Positions 33,451 through 42,816 of a stretch of DNA of 64,000 bases are shown here, one piece after another. Location: positions 1 through 64,000 of the forward strand of contig NZ_FZPO01000002.1 of assembly GCF_900198655.1 (NCBI RefSeq), given 5' to 3'. The stretch is from Helicobacter equorum (GTDB lineage: Bacteria > Campylobacterota > Campylobacteria > Campylobacterales > Helicobacteraceae). The translations under genes were made by a program, and so were the position numbers. A model generated the notes under the pieces. It was not told the DNA's origin, did not search any database, and worked only from the letters and a program-made list of their open reading frames with translations. Position 1 is the stretch's first letter. Every line of letters starts with the position of its first letter.

Positions 33451-36105
33451 ATGCAAGAAAAAAAAGCTTACGATCCACAAGCCATAGAATCTAAGATTTA
33501 TGAAATATGCCAAGAACGCGGATATTTTGAAGTCGATAGAAGCAAACAAAAAAACTTTTGTATTATGATGCCCCCACCAAATGTTACAGGTGTGCTACAC
33601 ATCGGACACGCACTCACATTTAGCCTCCAAGATATTATTACGCGCTATAAGCGTATGGACGGCTATGCGACATTATATCAACCAGGTATGGATCATGCAG
33701 GGATTGCGACACAAAACATTGTTGAAAAACAACTTCTAGCCCAAGGTATCAACAAAGAAAGTATCGGTCGTGAAGCGTTTGTCGATAAAGTATGGCAATG
33801 GAAAGAAGAATCTGGTGGCAAGATTCTAAACCAAATGCGAAAACTTGGTATCTCTCCAGCATGGAGTAGGCTGCGTTTCACAATGGATGATGGCTTAAAA
33901 AATGCTGTCAAAAAAGCGTTTGTGCAATGGTATGAACAAGGGCTTATCATTCAAGATTCTTATATGATTAATTGGTGCACACACGATGGCGCACTAAGCG
34001 ATATAGAAGTAGAATACAAACAAAATGATGGCTTTTTATACCATATCAAATATCCGATTAAAGATTCTACACAATCCCTTATCGTTGCCACCACACGCCC
34101 AGAAACATTTTTTGGCGATACTGCGGTAATGATAAACCCAGATGATGAACGCTATAAGCACCTTGTGGGTAAAAGCATCATACTTCCCTTACTTAATCGC
34201 GAGATTCCTATCATTGCAGATTCACATGTAGATATGAGTTTTGGAACAGGATGCGTTAAAGTAACACCTGCACACGATATGAATGACTATGAAGTAGGCA
34301 AACGACACAATCTTCCCTCACTTGTTATCTTTGACGAACAAGGAATTCTTAATGATCTAGCCGGAGAGTTTGCAGGGCTAGAACGCCTTCAAGCACGAGA
34401 AAAAATCGTTGCAAAACTACAAAGTGAGGGCTTTATCCACGCCATAGAACCCTATCAAAATCAGGTAGGAGTATGCTATCGTTGCGGTAATGTCATAGAA
34501 CCCTATATCTCTAAGCAATGGTTTGTCAAAAAAGAAGTTGCTACAAAAGCTATAGGACGCATCAATAATGGTGAAGCGAAATTTTTCCCCGCACAATGGC
34601 TTAATAACTACAATGCGTGGATGCGTGATTTACGCCCATGGTGTATTAGTCGGCAACTTTGGTGGGGACACAGAATCCCTGTGTGGTATTGCTCGTGTGG
34701 TGAAAAAGTGGCTAGTGAGACTGATAACCCTACTTGCCCTAAATGCCACGCCACTATTACCACACAAGATAATGATGTGCTTGATACTTGGTTTAGCTCT
34801 GCATTGTGGGCATTTAGCACACTTGGTTGGGGCAATACAAACACCACACGCCAACAAAGCGATATGACACACACGCTCTATCACGATGAGGATTTACAGA
34901 GATTTTATCCTAATTCCTTGCTTATTACAGGCTTTGATATTTTGTTTTTTTGGGTGGCGCGTATGCTCCTAGCAGGAGAATCTTTGTTGGGTAAGCTACC
35001 TTTTAAAGACATATATCTACACGCTCTTGTGCGTGATGAAAATGGCGAAAAAATGAGTAAATCAAAAGGCAATGTCATCGATCCTCTTGAGATTATCGCC
35101 ACATATGGTGCAGATTCTGTGCGCTTTACACTCGCTAGTTTATGTGCGCAAGGTAGAGATATTAAACTCTCACACACCCAACTTGAACTTAGTAAAAACT
35201 TCGCCAACAAAATCTATAATGCTGCGCAATTCCTCCTTATGTATGCCACACAACTTCGCCCACAAAATCCTTATTTCACAGATGAGAATCTTACATTCTC
35301 TACACCGCTTGGGCGTTATATGAACTCACGCTTAGCCTTTGCGACCAAACAACTCCGCTACGCACTCGATAACTATCGCTTTAATGATGCCACAAGCATA
35401 CTACACCACTTTTTGTGGAATGAATTTTGTGATTGGGGTATCGAACTTGCCAAAGCCCAAAAAGAAGCTATTTTTGAATTAGGCGTAGTTTTCAAAGAGG
35501 GCTTAAAACTCTTGCATCCATTTATGCCATTTATCACCGAATATTTGTGGCATGCACTTAGTGGCACAAGTTTAGAGACAAGCCAATCAATTATGATAGC
35601 TACATTCCCTACAAACACGACACAAGATGATTGCATAGAGCAAGAATTCACATTGATTAAAGATTGTATCACTTCCTTGCGCCGTATCAAAGCAACCCTA
35701 GAATTAGGCAACGCCCAAATACAACAAGCCTTTGTGCGCATAAATGTCTCTATAGATGTAGCACTGCTGATGCTTTTTGTCAATAAACTTGCCAAAGTTG
35801 AGAATCTTGCTATCCTAGATTCTCACGCTACTAATCCAATCGAATGTATAAGCGATGTCGGAGAAGTAGCACAAACTTTCATCGCACTACGTGGGATTGA
35901 TATTAGCGCTATCATCACACGCTTACAATCCCAAGAAACAAAGCTCCAAAAAGAAATTACAAAGCTTAACACTATGCTAGAAAATCCAAACTTTGTCAAA
36001 AACGCACCACAACAAGTGCTAGAACAAAACCGCGCCACCCTACAAAACGCCAAAGACAAACTCCAAAAAGTCCAAAACGAACTCCACACACTCCAAAGGA
36101 AATAA
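33451..36105 (+). CDS. valS: Valyl-tRNA synthetase ValS
   Basis: ValS charges tRNA-Val; such a tRNA lies nearby at 30909. The 884-residue class I synthetase has the HIGH-type motif PPNVTGVLHIGHAL near residue 37. The editing domain is in the middle (TTRPETFFGDTAV near 210), and the KMSKS motif is NGEKMSKSKGNVIDP near 530. The anticodon-binding and C-terminal coiled-coil arm complete it. It starts a plus-strand run with a rhodanese-like gene (1 nt later) and murG. Confidence 0.98.
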   Translation: MQEKKAYDPQAIESKIYEICQERGYFEVDRSKQKNFCIMMPPPNVTGVLHIGHALTFSLQDIITRYKRMDGYATLYQPGMDHAGIATQNIVEKQLLAQGINKESIGREAFVDKVWQWKEESGGKILNQMRKLGISPAWSRLRFTMDDGLKNAVKKAFVQWYEQGLIIQDSYMINWCTHDGALSDIEVEYKQNDGFLYHIKYPIKDSTQSLIVATTRPETFFGDTAVMINPDDERYKHLVGKSIILPLLNREIPIIADSHVDMSFGTGCVKVTPAHDMNDYEVGKRHNLPSLVIFDEQGILNDLAGEFAGLERLQAREKIVAKLQSEGFIHAIEPYQNQVGVCYRCGNVIEPYISKQWFVKKEVATKAIGRINNGEAKFFPAQWLNNYNAWMRDLRPWCISRQLWWGHRIPVWYCSCGEKVASETDNPTCPKCHATITTQDNDVLDTWFSSALWAFSTLGWGNTNTTRQQSDMTHTLYHDEDLQRFYPNSLLITGFDILFFWVARMLLAGESLLGKLPFKDIYLHALVRDENGEKMSKSKGNVIDPLEIIATYGADSVRFTLASLCAQGRDIKLSHTQLELSKNFANKIYNAAQFLLMYATQLRPQNPYFTDENLTFSTPLGRYMNSRLAFATKQLRYALDNYRFNDATSILHHFLWNEFCDWGIELAKAQKEAIFELGVVFKEGLKLLHPFMPFITEYLWHALSGTSLETSQSIMIATFPTNTTQDDCIEQEFTLIKDCITSLRRIKATLELGNAQIQQAFVRINVSIDVALLMLFVNKLAKVENLAILDSHATNPIECISDVGEVAQTFIALRGIDISAIITRLQSQETKLQKEITKLNTMLENPNFVKNAPQQVLEQNRATLQNAKDKLQKVQNELHTLQRK

Positions 36106-36106
36106 T

Positions 36107-36760
36107 ATGTCAACACGCAAAGCAAAAAAAAGACTACAACTCTTTACATTCATATTTCTTATTGCATTTTGTGTAGCGCTCATCATAATCTTTTGGCTCA
36201 AAAAACCACATCTTGCCACCCCAAATATCTACATTACCCTTACACAAACCTACTTAGAGCTCAAAAATACCTCAAATCTGCACACGCAATCTAGCGCACA
36301 AGAAGACGCACGCGCACTTATCCAGCGTGCCAATGCCACAGGCTATCAGCTCATAGATTCACACACACTAGCACAAGATCTTGATTCTTTTGTCATCATA
36401 GCCACGCTACCACGCGGAATCTACAATCTAGGGTTAATCCCCGGTGCTAAACACTTTGCCTTTGCTAAAAGCCCAAGCCTCAAGGAAATAGGCAAAGGCA
36501 CACAAGAAGAATGGAATCAAGATAGCCTCGACCGCTCACAACAAGAATTTTTAGCATTTTTGGGAGCAGATAAAAATGCTAAAATCCTCTTTTATGATGA
36601 AGGTGATGATATTTTTGCGCCCGTAGGAAGCGCGCATACTGCCATATTATGGGCACAGAATTTTGGTTACACCAACCTCTATCGCCTCGTGGGTGGTTTT
36701 GGCGCATGGAAAGCCTTAGGCAACCCTATAAGCACCCAAAAACCACATTGTTGTGAGTAA
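36107..36760 (+). CDS. Membrane-anchored rhodanese-like protein without the catalytic Cys
   Basis: The 217-residue protein has one N-terminal membrane helix (about residues 12-30) and then a rhodanese-like domain (about 75-205). The domain has the recognisable end FGYTNLYRLVGGFGAWKALGNPI. Where active rhodaneses have Cys after a hydrophobic-Tyr strand, this one reads ILFYDEGDD, so sulfur transfer by the usual route is not expected. Two Cys occur only at the extreme C-terminus (PHCCE). It lies 1 nt after valS and 2 nt before murG, so an envelope-linked structural role is possible; function is unknown. Confidence 0.75.
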   Translation: MSTRKAKKRLQLFTFIFLIAFCVALIIIFWLKKPHLATPNIYITLTQTYLELKNTSNLHTQSSAQEDARALIQRANATGYQLIDSHTLAQDLDSFVIIATLPRGIYNLGLIPGAKHFAFAKSPSLKEIGKGTQEEWNQDSLDRSQQEFLAFLGADKNAKILFYDEGDDIFAPVGSAHTAILWAQNFGYTNLYRLVGGFGAWKALGNPISTQKPHCCE

Positions 36761-36762
36761 CG

Positions 36763-37800
36763 ATGTTTGCCCTTACAGGTGGTGGCACAGGTGGTCATCT
36801 CGCCATAGCCAAAGCCCTTGCCCAAGAACTCCAAAAAAGGCAAATCCCTTGTATCTACATAGGATCACACGCAGGACAAGACAAGATGTGGTTTGCACAA
36901 AGTGATCTTTTTGAGGCGGTGTATTTTTTGGATAGCACAGGCGTAGTCAATAAAAAAGGCTTAGCTAAACTCGCCGCCCTACACAAAATCTATAATGCAA
37001 CCAAAACATGCAAAAAACTTTTTGCACGCCATAACACAAAAGCAGTCATCAGCGTAGGAGGTTTTAGTGCAGCAGGGGCTTCATTAGCGACCTTGGGAAG
37101 TAAGCTTAAGCTCTTTATCCACGAACAAAATGCCATAAGTGGTTTACTAAACAAACTCTTAAGCCCATTTGCTACTCAAATTTTTGGCTCTTTTGCACTT
37201 GCACATAAGCGTTTTTATCGCTGTGATTATCCTGTGCGTCAAGAATTTTTTACCCACGCACGCACACGCACAGAAATAAAAACCATACTTTTTTTAGGTG
37301 GCTCACAAGGTGCAAAGGCAATAAATAACATCGCACTAGATCTCGCACCTACACTTTTAGCGCGCGGATATCGCATCATTCATCAATGTGGTGAGAGAGA
37401 CAAAAATCGCATAAGCCAAGCCTACGCACAAAAAGATCTCTTACAAGATATTGAGCTTTTTGCCTTTAGTCCTAAGCTCATTGACTTCATAAAAAAAAGT
37501 GATGTGTGTATCAGCCGTGCTGGAGCTGGAAGCGTTTGGGAGAGTTGTGCTAATGGTTTGCCTTGCTTTTTTATCCCCTATCCATTTGCAGCCAAAGATC
37601 ACCAATACCACAACGCATTAGAGTTTGCCACTGCCAACCTCGCACAAGTATGTAGAGAATCCACTCTTCACCCACAACAAATCCTAGCATTTTTGGACTC
37701 ACTCACCCCACGCATTGCGCAAGTTTCACAAGCCTTGCAAGACAAAATCTCACCAAATGGTGCGCACACTATCATCACACAAATCCTTGCATTGCTTTAG
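36763..37800 (+). CDS. murG: Undecaprenyldiphospho-muramoylpentapeptide GlcNAc transferase MurG
   Basis: MurG makes lipid II from lipid I on the inner face of the inner membrane. The 345-residue GT28 enzyme has the glycine-rich loop LTGGGTGGHLAIAKALA at the N-terminus, HEQNAISGLLNKLL near residue 125, FLGGSQGAKAIN near 185, and SRAGAGSVWE near 245. It is 2 nt downstream of the rhodanese-like gene, in the same transcription unit as valS. Firm identification. Confidence 0.97.
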   Translation: MFALTGGGTGGHLAIAKALAQELQKRQIPCIYIGSHAGQDKMWFAQSDLFEAVYFLDSTGVVNKKGLAKLAALHKIYNATKTCKKLFARHNTKAVISVGGFSAAGASLATLGSKLKLFIHEQNAISGLLNKLLSPFATQIFGSFALAHKRFYRCDYPVRQEFFTHARTRTEIKTILFLGGSQGAKAINNIALDLAPTLLARGYRIIHQCGERDKNRISQAYAQKDLLQDIELFAFSPKLIDFIKKSDVCISRAGAGSVWESCANGLPCFFIPYPFAAKDHQYHNALEFATANLAQVCRESTLHPQQILAFLDSLTPRIAQVSQALQDKISPNGAHTIITQILALL

Positions 37801-37949
37801 TATTTTTTTCACACAACCAACAAAATATACACTAAGCCCATAAAATTAAGGATTGCATAAGAATTTAGAGATAAAATGGATACGTTTTGCTCTAGTTTCT
37901 CCAAAAACTAGACAAACGATACCAACAACAAAACCCTAAAGGAGTTTGC

Positions 37950-38636
37950 ATGAAAAAGCTTATCGTAAGTGGAGCATTAGCTCTAGCATTTAGCACAAGC
38001 GCTGTAGTTGCAGAAGAAAGTGGTGCATTTATAGGTGTGGATCTCGGACTTGCCAACCTCTCTAAAATGACAAGCGAATCGTCTATGAATGGTGGCACAC
38101 GAACAACCTATGCTCTTGGTAGCCTTAGATATGGTCTTATGGGTGGTTATAAGTGGTTTTTCACAGAAAATGTAGGCTTGAGAGCGTATGTAGCACTCAA
38201 TAATGGCACGAGCTATTTGCAAGATGCCTCTACTGGAAATGGTACAAATGGATCAAGTGGTCAAACACCAAATGGCAACCAATTCAACTCGATGTTTATT
38301 AATGCTAATGTGGATTTCCTCAATACATTTTATAATAGTGAGCAAGTCTCTGCTGGATGGTTTGCTGGTCTCTCTCTTGGTGTAGGTATCCATTCTGGCG
38401 GTATCGTAAAAGCCACCACCGCAAACAGCAATCTCTCTAACATCTCAGGCTTTGATATGGGGATAAATCTCGGTCTTAGAACACTATTTGGCAAAAAACA
38501 CGGCATAGAGTTCTTTACACGCTTTGGTGTGATTGGTGCGAGTGCTACAGCAGAAATGAATGGTGTTGCTGTAAAAACTGATATGAGCACAACACAAATC
38601 TACAACACCGGTGTGCGCTATACTTACAATTTCTAG
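37950..38636 (+). CDS. Outer-membrane beta-barrel protein (Helicobacter OMP type)
   Basis: The 228-residue protein has a signal peptide (MKKLIVSGALALAFSTSAVVA). A mature domain begins AEESGAFIGVDLGLAN, with alternating strands and a terminal IYNTGVRYTYNF. The N-terminal pattern and aromatic C-terminus fit Helicobacter outer-membrane proteins of the smaller kind. No adhesin motif is seen. AAAGGAG precedes the ATG. The gene follows murG by 149 nt, probably with its own promoter. Its end is 20 nt from the convergent pgeF. Confidence 0.8.
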   Translation: MKKLIVSGALALAFSTSAVVAEESGAFIGVDLGLANLSKMTSESSMNGGTRTTYALGSLRYGLMGGYKWFFTENVGLRAYVALNNGTSYLQDASTGNGTNGSSGQTPNGNQFNSMFINANVDFLNTFYNSEQVSAGWFAGLSLGVGIHSGGIVKATTANSNLSNISGFDMGINLGLRTLFGKKHGIEFFTRFGVIGASATAEMNGVAVKTDMSTTQIYNTGVRYTYNF

Positions 38637-38656
38637 TGCTACCAAATACTTCATCG

Positions 38657-39463
38657 CTAGCCCACAAGCATAGCGATGAGGGCAAATCGCCCACTCACAC
38701 CATCACGCCGATACGAAAAAAACTCACTTTGGCAACTGCTACATTGTGGCAAAAATCTAGCATTGACAATCCCTAGATTCTGTAATTCATCTGCCAACAT
38801 CAACGCCAAATCAAGAAAATACCGATTCTCTCGCATTTGTATATAACGCATAGGCTCACTGCACACACGCACTAGCTCTTTGCATACATCTTCTTGTATT
38901 TCATAACAACATTTGCGTATCCCTGCCCCCACAAATGCAAACACATCACTTGCCCTCGTGTCATAATGATCACTCATATACGTTAAAGTTTTTGAGCAAA
39001 TCCGCCCAAACACACCTGCTCGCCCAGCGTGAATAAGCGTGGCGATATTGTGCATACGATCAAATAGTAAAATCGGATTACAATCCGCAACAAGCACCAT
39101 CGCAGGTGCATATAGGCGTGTCAAAAGTAGCGCATCAGCCTCACCCACATTCCTAAGCTTAATGCCCATAGCCTCACACTCTTGCGCACAATCTGTATCC
39201 AAAGCACAATGCAGGGCGTGAATTTGTGTCATATATGTGAGAGTTTGTATAGATTGTGAATCTAGTCTAGAATCTAACTTTTTAAAATGCTCTAACATAT
39301 GTGTGATATTACGCTCCACCACTACAGATTCATCGCCTGTGTGAAATGCGAGATTTAGGCTTTCATATGGCGGTTTGCTATATCCACCATAACGATTGCT
39401 TAGTGCAAAAAGCACACCGCCATTTTTTGAAGCATTTGGGATAAAGTTCGTATAAGCAAACAT
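38657..39463 (-). CDS. pgeF: PgeF/YfiH (LACC1-like) peptidoglycan editing or purine nucleoside enzyme
   Basis: YfiH/LACC1 proteins are metal-dependent enzymes. In E. coli PgeF removes wrongly incorporated L-Ser from MurNAc peptides, while others show purine nucleoside phosphorylase activity. The 268-residue product keeps the family ligands: His in LAFHTGDE, Cys in VADCNPILL, and His in LIHAGRAGV. The GIRKCCYEI stretch near the C-terminus is also present. The ATG at 39463 has AAAGGA upstream; a longer frame with a hydrophobic extension lacks it. It reads away from nrfHA. Confidence 0.87.
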   Translation of the reverse strand: MFAYTNFIPNASKNGGVLFALSNRYGGYSKPPYESLNLAFHTGDESVVVERNITHMLEHFKKLDSRLDSQSIQTLTYMTQIHALHCALDTDCAQECEAMGIKLRNVGEADALLLTRLYAPAMVLVADCNPILLFDRMHNIATLIHAGRAGVFGRICSKTLTYMSDHYDTRASDVFAFVGAGIRKCCYEIQEDVCKELVRVCSEPMRYIQMRENRYFLDLALMLADELQNLGIVNARFLPQCSSCQSEFFSYRRDGVSGRFALIAMLVG

Positions 39464-39590
39464 AGCAATTCCTTTGAAAATCAAAAATCTTGATAGAAAT
39501 ATTAACAAAAAGTAAATCAAAAAAATTTAAGAAAATTTATATTAGAATAATGATCGTCTATACTAAAAATAGATAATGTATAAAAATGTT

Positions 39591-39599
39591 AAGGAGGAG
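39591..39599 (+). promoter_or_regulatory. Ribosome-binding site that sets the nrfH start at a TTG
   Basis: AAGGAGGAG ends 3 nt before an in-frame TTG at 39603. The only in-frame ATG (39576) lies upstream of this site and has no such signal, so the TTG is the probable start. Confidence 0.6.
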
Positions 39600-39602
39600 T
39601 TC

Positions 39603-40112
39603 TTGGGGTCACGCAAAAGTCAATCTTGGTCTTTGTCGGCAAAGATTCTCGTTTTTTTGGTTGTTGTTATCATCGTGAGTGGTGGCTATACATTTTACAA
39701 CGCCAAAGGATTTTCCTATCTTAGCAACAATCCAGAGGCTTGTAACAACTGCCATGTGATGAATGATGTGTATGCAAACTATATGTCCGATCCACATTCT
39801 CTCAAAATTAATGGCAAACAAAACGCTACATGTAGTGATTGTCATTTACCTCATGGTTTTGTCTCTAAATGGATCGCAAAGGCACAAAGTGGTTTAGGAC
39901 ATGGTTACGCATTCACATTTGAGCTTGATGATCTCCCTGTGAATCTAAGCGCAAATGAAAAAAGTAAAAAGATTGTGCAACAAAATTGCATTAATTGTCA
40001 TAGCGATTATGCAGGAAATGCGATCAATCCGACTACACACGCGGGTAATAATACACAGGCTTTGCAATGCGTATCGTGTCACGAAAATGTCGGACATCGA
40101 CGCGGATTTTAA
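39603..40112 (+). CDS. nrfH: Cytochrome c quinol dehydrogenase NrfH
   Basis: NrfH takes electrons from menaquinol and passes them to NrfA for nitrite reduction to ammonia. The product (169 residues from the TTG) has one N-terminal membrane helix (about 12-33) and four CXXCH haem motifs: CNNCH, CSDCH, CINCH and CVSCH, as expected for the NapC/NirT family. It is 19 nt upstream of nrfA with a strong ribosome-binding site between them. No cytochrome c maturation genes are in the window. Confidence 0.95.
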   Translation: MGSRKSQSWSLSAKILVFLVVVIIVSGGYTFYNAKGFSYLSNNPEACNNCHVMNDVYANYMSDPHSLKINGKQNATCSDCHLPHGFVSKWIAKAQSGLGHGYAFTFELDDLPVNLSANEKSKKIVQQNCINCHSDYAGNAINPTTHAGNNTQALQCVSCHENVGHRRGF

Positions 40113-40131
40113 TATATTGAAGGAGGAAGAT

Positions 40132-41991
40132 ATGCGAAAAAAAAGTAGTATGATGCCAATTCTTATTATCTTGGCAGTCATTATCATTGCTGGTATTTGG
40201 TGGCTCAATAGTGATATTAGTTCCAAAAGTGCTGTAACAAGCACTAAGTCTTTGGGGGCTGTAGAACTCACTGATAACAATCCTACATTTGATGAATGGG
40301 GCAAAAACTTTCCAGAATATAGAGATATGTATCTCAAAGTCGAAACGGAGACTCCAAAATACACAGATTTTGGTGGGAATCTCGCGTATTCAAAACTTAT
40401 CCGATATCCACAACTCACAATTCTTTGGGCGGGTTATCCATTTAGCCTAGATGCCAATGAAGAGCGAGGGCATTTTTGGATTCAAGTCGATCAAATGGAT
40501 ACTGCAAGAAATAACAAAGATTTTCTCAATGCTCATGGTTTTGCAAAATTTGGAGGACAACCTGCGGCTTGTATGAATTGCCATAGTGGGTGGTCGCCTT
40601 GGCTTCTCAAAAACTCTGCTAAGGGCGATTGGGTGCGATTTAACTCTACGAAATATTGGACTATGATAAAAGATGTCCCTACAATCAATGGTGAAGCGCC
40701 AGATTCTGAAGCACACAGAGGACCACATGGTGGAACAAGAATGGGTGTAACCTGTGCAGACTGCCACAACCCAGAAACTATGGAACTTAGAATCACGCGT
40801 CAAGCACTTATCAATGCACTCGTAAATTTTAGAGGTTACCAAAAAGATCCCATCCAAGGTGTAAAGGCAGATAGAAAAGAAATGCGAACACTTGTATGCA
40901 CCCAATGCCATGTGGAATACTACTTTAAACCGACAGGATCCAAAGTTAAGGTTACAGGCGAAAGTATCGCACAAGATCCAAGTCAAAAATGGTGGGATGG
41001 CACACAAAAAACATATGATGAATATGATATATGGCGTGATGGCAATAGCCCTACGGAAATAGAAGTCGATGGTATTGAGCTTGTATTCCCTTGGAGTGCA
41101 TGGAAAAAAGGTGAGCCATTTAGAATCGAAATGCTTGATGAGCATTATGACAAAGCAAGAGATGCAAATATTTTTGTCTCTGATTGGGAACATAAACTCA
41201 CAAAAGCACCAATGATCAAGATCCAACACCCAGAATCTGAACTCTTTAGCGGTGGTGTGCATGCGGCTAATGGTGTAAGCTGTGCGGATTGTCATATGCC
41301 TTATACAAAAGGTGCGGGTGGTAGAAAAGTTACACAACACAACATAACTTCACCACTTAATGACATAAACGCATCGTGCAAAACTTGCCACTCTCAAAGT
41401 GAAGATGTGCTTAAAGCGCAAATTGCTGACATTCAAAAGTCTGTCGCTTATGATCTAAGAAGTGCAGAATACGCAACAGTTAGCCTTATCCAAGATATTA
41501 AAAAGTTGCGCGATGAATTAGGCAAACTCCCTACATACCAAACTGCTGGTAAGCCTGATGAAGCCAAAATTTCAAAAGCACTTGCAGAACCTCTCGAACT
41601 ACACCGAAGAGGACAAATGAGGGGTGATTTTGTCGGTGCAGAAAACTCTACAGGTTTCCACAATCCACGCGAAGCAAGTAGAATGCTCCTCCAAGCTGTA
41701 GAAATGGCAAGAATGGGACAAGCTAAACTCGTAGAGATAGCTGCAGCCAATGGCATCAAAGGCTTTAGTATTTCTAATGTAGGATTTGAAGAGATTCAAA
41801 AACTTAACCCCGGAGAGATCACATATAAAGTCGATATGGCAGGACATAAAGCTGGGGATCGCTACTATGAACACCACAATGTCAATGGAGAGCCTCCAAA
41901 AGAATTGCTTGAGCTTGACAAAAACACGAAACCTTATAACTACAAGGTTTTAGATTCACACTCTGCAGGTATCACAAGCTATAAGCAATAA
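40132..41991 (+). CDS. nrfA: Pentahaem cytochrome c nitrite reductase NrfA
   Basis: NrfA reduces nitrite to ammonia with six electrons in the periplasm, docked on NrfH. The 619-residue protein has an N-terminal helix serving as signal or anchor (about 8-25) and five haem motifs: CMNCH, CADCH, CTQCH, CADCH and CKTCH. The active-site haem is normally bound by CXXCK, but the first motif here is CXXCH, as known for the Campylobacter jejuni enzyme. The ATG at 40132 follows AAGGAGGAAG; an in-frame upstream extension overlaps nrfH in another frame and is rejected. A strong terminator follows. Confidence 0.95.
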   Translation: MRKKSSMMPILIILAVIIIAGIWWLNSDISSKSAVTSTKSLGAVELTDNNPTFDEWGKNFPEYRDMYLKVETETPKYTDFGGNLAYSKLIRYPQLTILWAGYPFSLDANEERGHFWIQVDQMDTARNNKDFLNAHGFAKFGGQPAACMNCHSGWSPWLLKNSAKGDWVRFNSTKYWTMIKDVPTINGEAPDSEAHRGPHGGTRMGVTCADCHNPETMELRITRQALINALVNFRGYQKDPIQGVKADRKEMRTLVCTQCHVEYYFKPTGSKVKVTGESIAQDPSQKWWDGTQKTYDEYDIWRDGNSPTEIEVDGIELVFPWSAWKKGEPFRIEMLDEHYDKARDANIFVSDWEHKLTKAPMIKIQHPESELFSGGVHAANGVSCADCHMPYTKGAGGRKVTQHNITSPLNDINASCKTCHSQSEDVLKAQIADIQKSVAYDLRSAEYATVSLIQDIKKLRDELGKLPTYQTAGKPDEAKISKALAEPLELHRRGQMRGDFVGAENSTGFHNPREASRMLLQAVEMARMGQAKLVEIAAANGIKGFSISNVGFEEIQKLNPGEITYKVDMAGHKAGDRYYEHHNVNGEPPKELLELDKNTKPYNYKVLDSHSAGITSYKQ

Positions 41992-41994
41992 CAA

Positions 41995-42020
41995 AAACCT
42001 CAAGACTCCTCTTGAGGTTT
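41995..42020 (+). terminator. Terminator after nrfA
   Basis: A perfect 11-bp stem, AAACCTCAAGA with TCTTGAGGTTT, has a 4-nt loop and begins 3 nt beyond the nrfA stop. A short TTT tail is included in the stem. Confidence 0.75.
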
Positions 42021-42085
42021 CTTCAAGCATAAGATTACCATTTATCCCGACTACTGCACAATGCATTGTCAAGTTTGGGGCATAG

Positions 42086-42100
42086 TGGCTCGGGATTTGC
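42086..42100 (+). promoter_or_regulatory. Sigma54 (RpoN) -24/-12 promoter
   Basis: TGGCTCGGGATTTGC fits the sigma54 consensus TGGCACG-N4-TTGC with one mismatch and exact spacing (GG 42087-42088, GC 42099-42100). The predicted start is near 42112, about 20 nt upstream of the next gene. In Helicobacter sigma54 governs middle flagellar genes. Confidence 0.7.
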
Positions 42101-42132
42101 TTAGATGATAGAAAAATTTAAGGGGTGGTAAG

Positions 42133-42816
42133 ATGAAAATAGATAACACAAAAAGCAATGGCACTTTTACCCAACCTACACAAAAAACACAAACCAAAGA
42201 ACCAAAAACCACTCTAGCCAAGCAAAGCACAGATTCACTCCCAAAAACACAAGCGATTAACACTAATGCTATCAAGGATTCAAATACAAACATCGGCAAA
42301 CTGCAAACCTTGCAGTCTGTGTTACATTCTATCGAACCAAAACTCCAAGCCATCCAAAAAATCGAGGATGAAACACAACGAGAACAAAAAGCCAAAGAAC
42401 TACAAGAAGAAGTCAAAAAAGTTATGAAGGAGACAACTTTTGGAGGTGAAAAGGTTTTTGGTGTAGCATTTAAAGATTCTAAGGGCGAGGTAGTGCTTCC
42501 AAAAATCAAACTTGATACTTCACTCATCAACGAAAATAAACGCGATTTGGACGCACTTATTCAAGACATAAAAGACTTAAAAAAAGATATAAAAGATGCG
42601 ATAGTCTCTCTCTCTGAAGATGCCCAAGAAAATGCACAAAAAATCCAAAAACAAGCAAGCAAAAAACATAAAGACAATGTGCTAGATTCTCCGATTATAC
42701 AAGAAAAGCAGCCTGGCAAAATTGCATCATTTTTCAAAGGGCTAGGTAACTTCCTTAAAAGCTCACACGATACAAATAAGCTAGATTCTGATCGTGTCCA
42801 AAAATTGTTAGCCTAA
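42133..42816 (+). CDS. Hypothetical coiled-coil protein, probably flagellar by promoter and neighbour
   Basis: I do not recognise this 227-residue protein. It is rich in Lys, Gln, Thr and Asp, with a disordered Thr-rich first third. A helical region (about 55-100) follows, then the conserved-looking TTFGGEKVFGVAFKDSKG, a Lys/Asp coiled coil (about 135-175), and a C-terminal KIASFFKGLGNFLKSS amphipathic segment. No signal peptide is present. Its sigma54 promoter and its TAATG overlap with pseC suggest it acts in flagellar assembly or filament modification. Secretion by the flagellar apparatus is possible. Confidence 0.7.
   Translation: MKIDNTKSNGTFTQPTQKTQTKEPKTTLAKQSTDSLPKTQAINTNAIKDSNTNIGKLQTLQSVLHSIEPKLQAIQKIEDETQREQKAKELQEEVKKVMKETTFGGEKVFGVAFKDSKGEVVLPKIKLDTSLINENKRDLDALIQDIKDLKKDIKDAIVSLSEDAQENAQKIQKQASKKHKDNVLDSPIIQEKQPGKIASFFKGLGNFLKSSHDTNKLDSDRVQKLLA

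Noticed and set aside
39955-40131. Upstream extension of NrfA overlapping NrfH
   Set aside because: It overlaps the haem motifs of NrfH in another frame; AAGGAGGAAG just before 40132 marks the true start.
40447-41340. A 297-codon open frame on the strand opposite nrfA
   Set aside because: It lies wholly within nrfA, has no ribosome-binding site, and is rich in Cys, His and Phe from reading a haem protein gene backwards.
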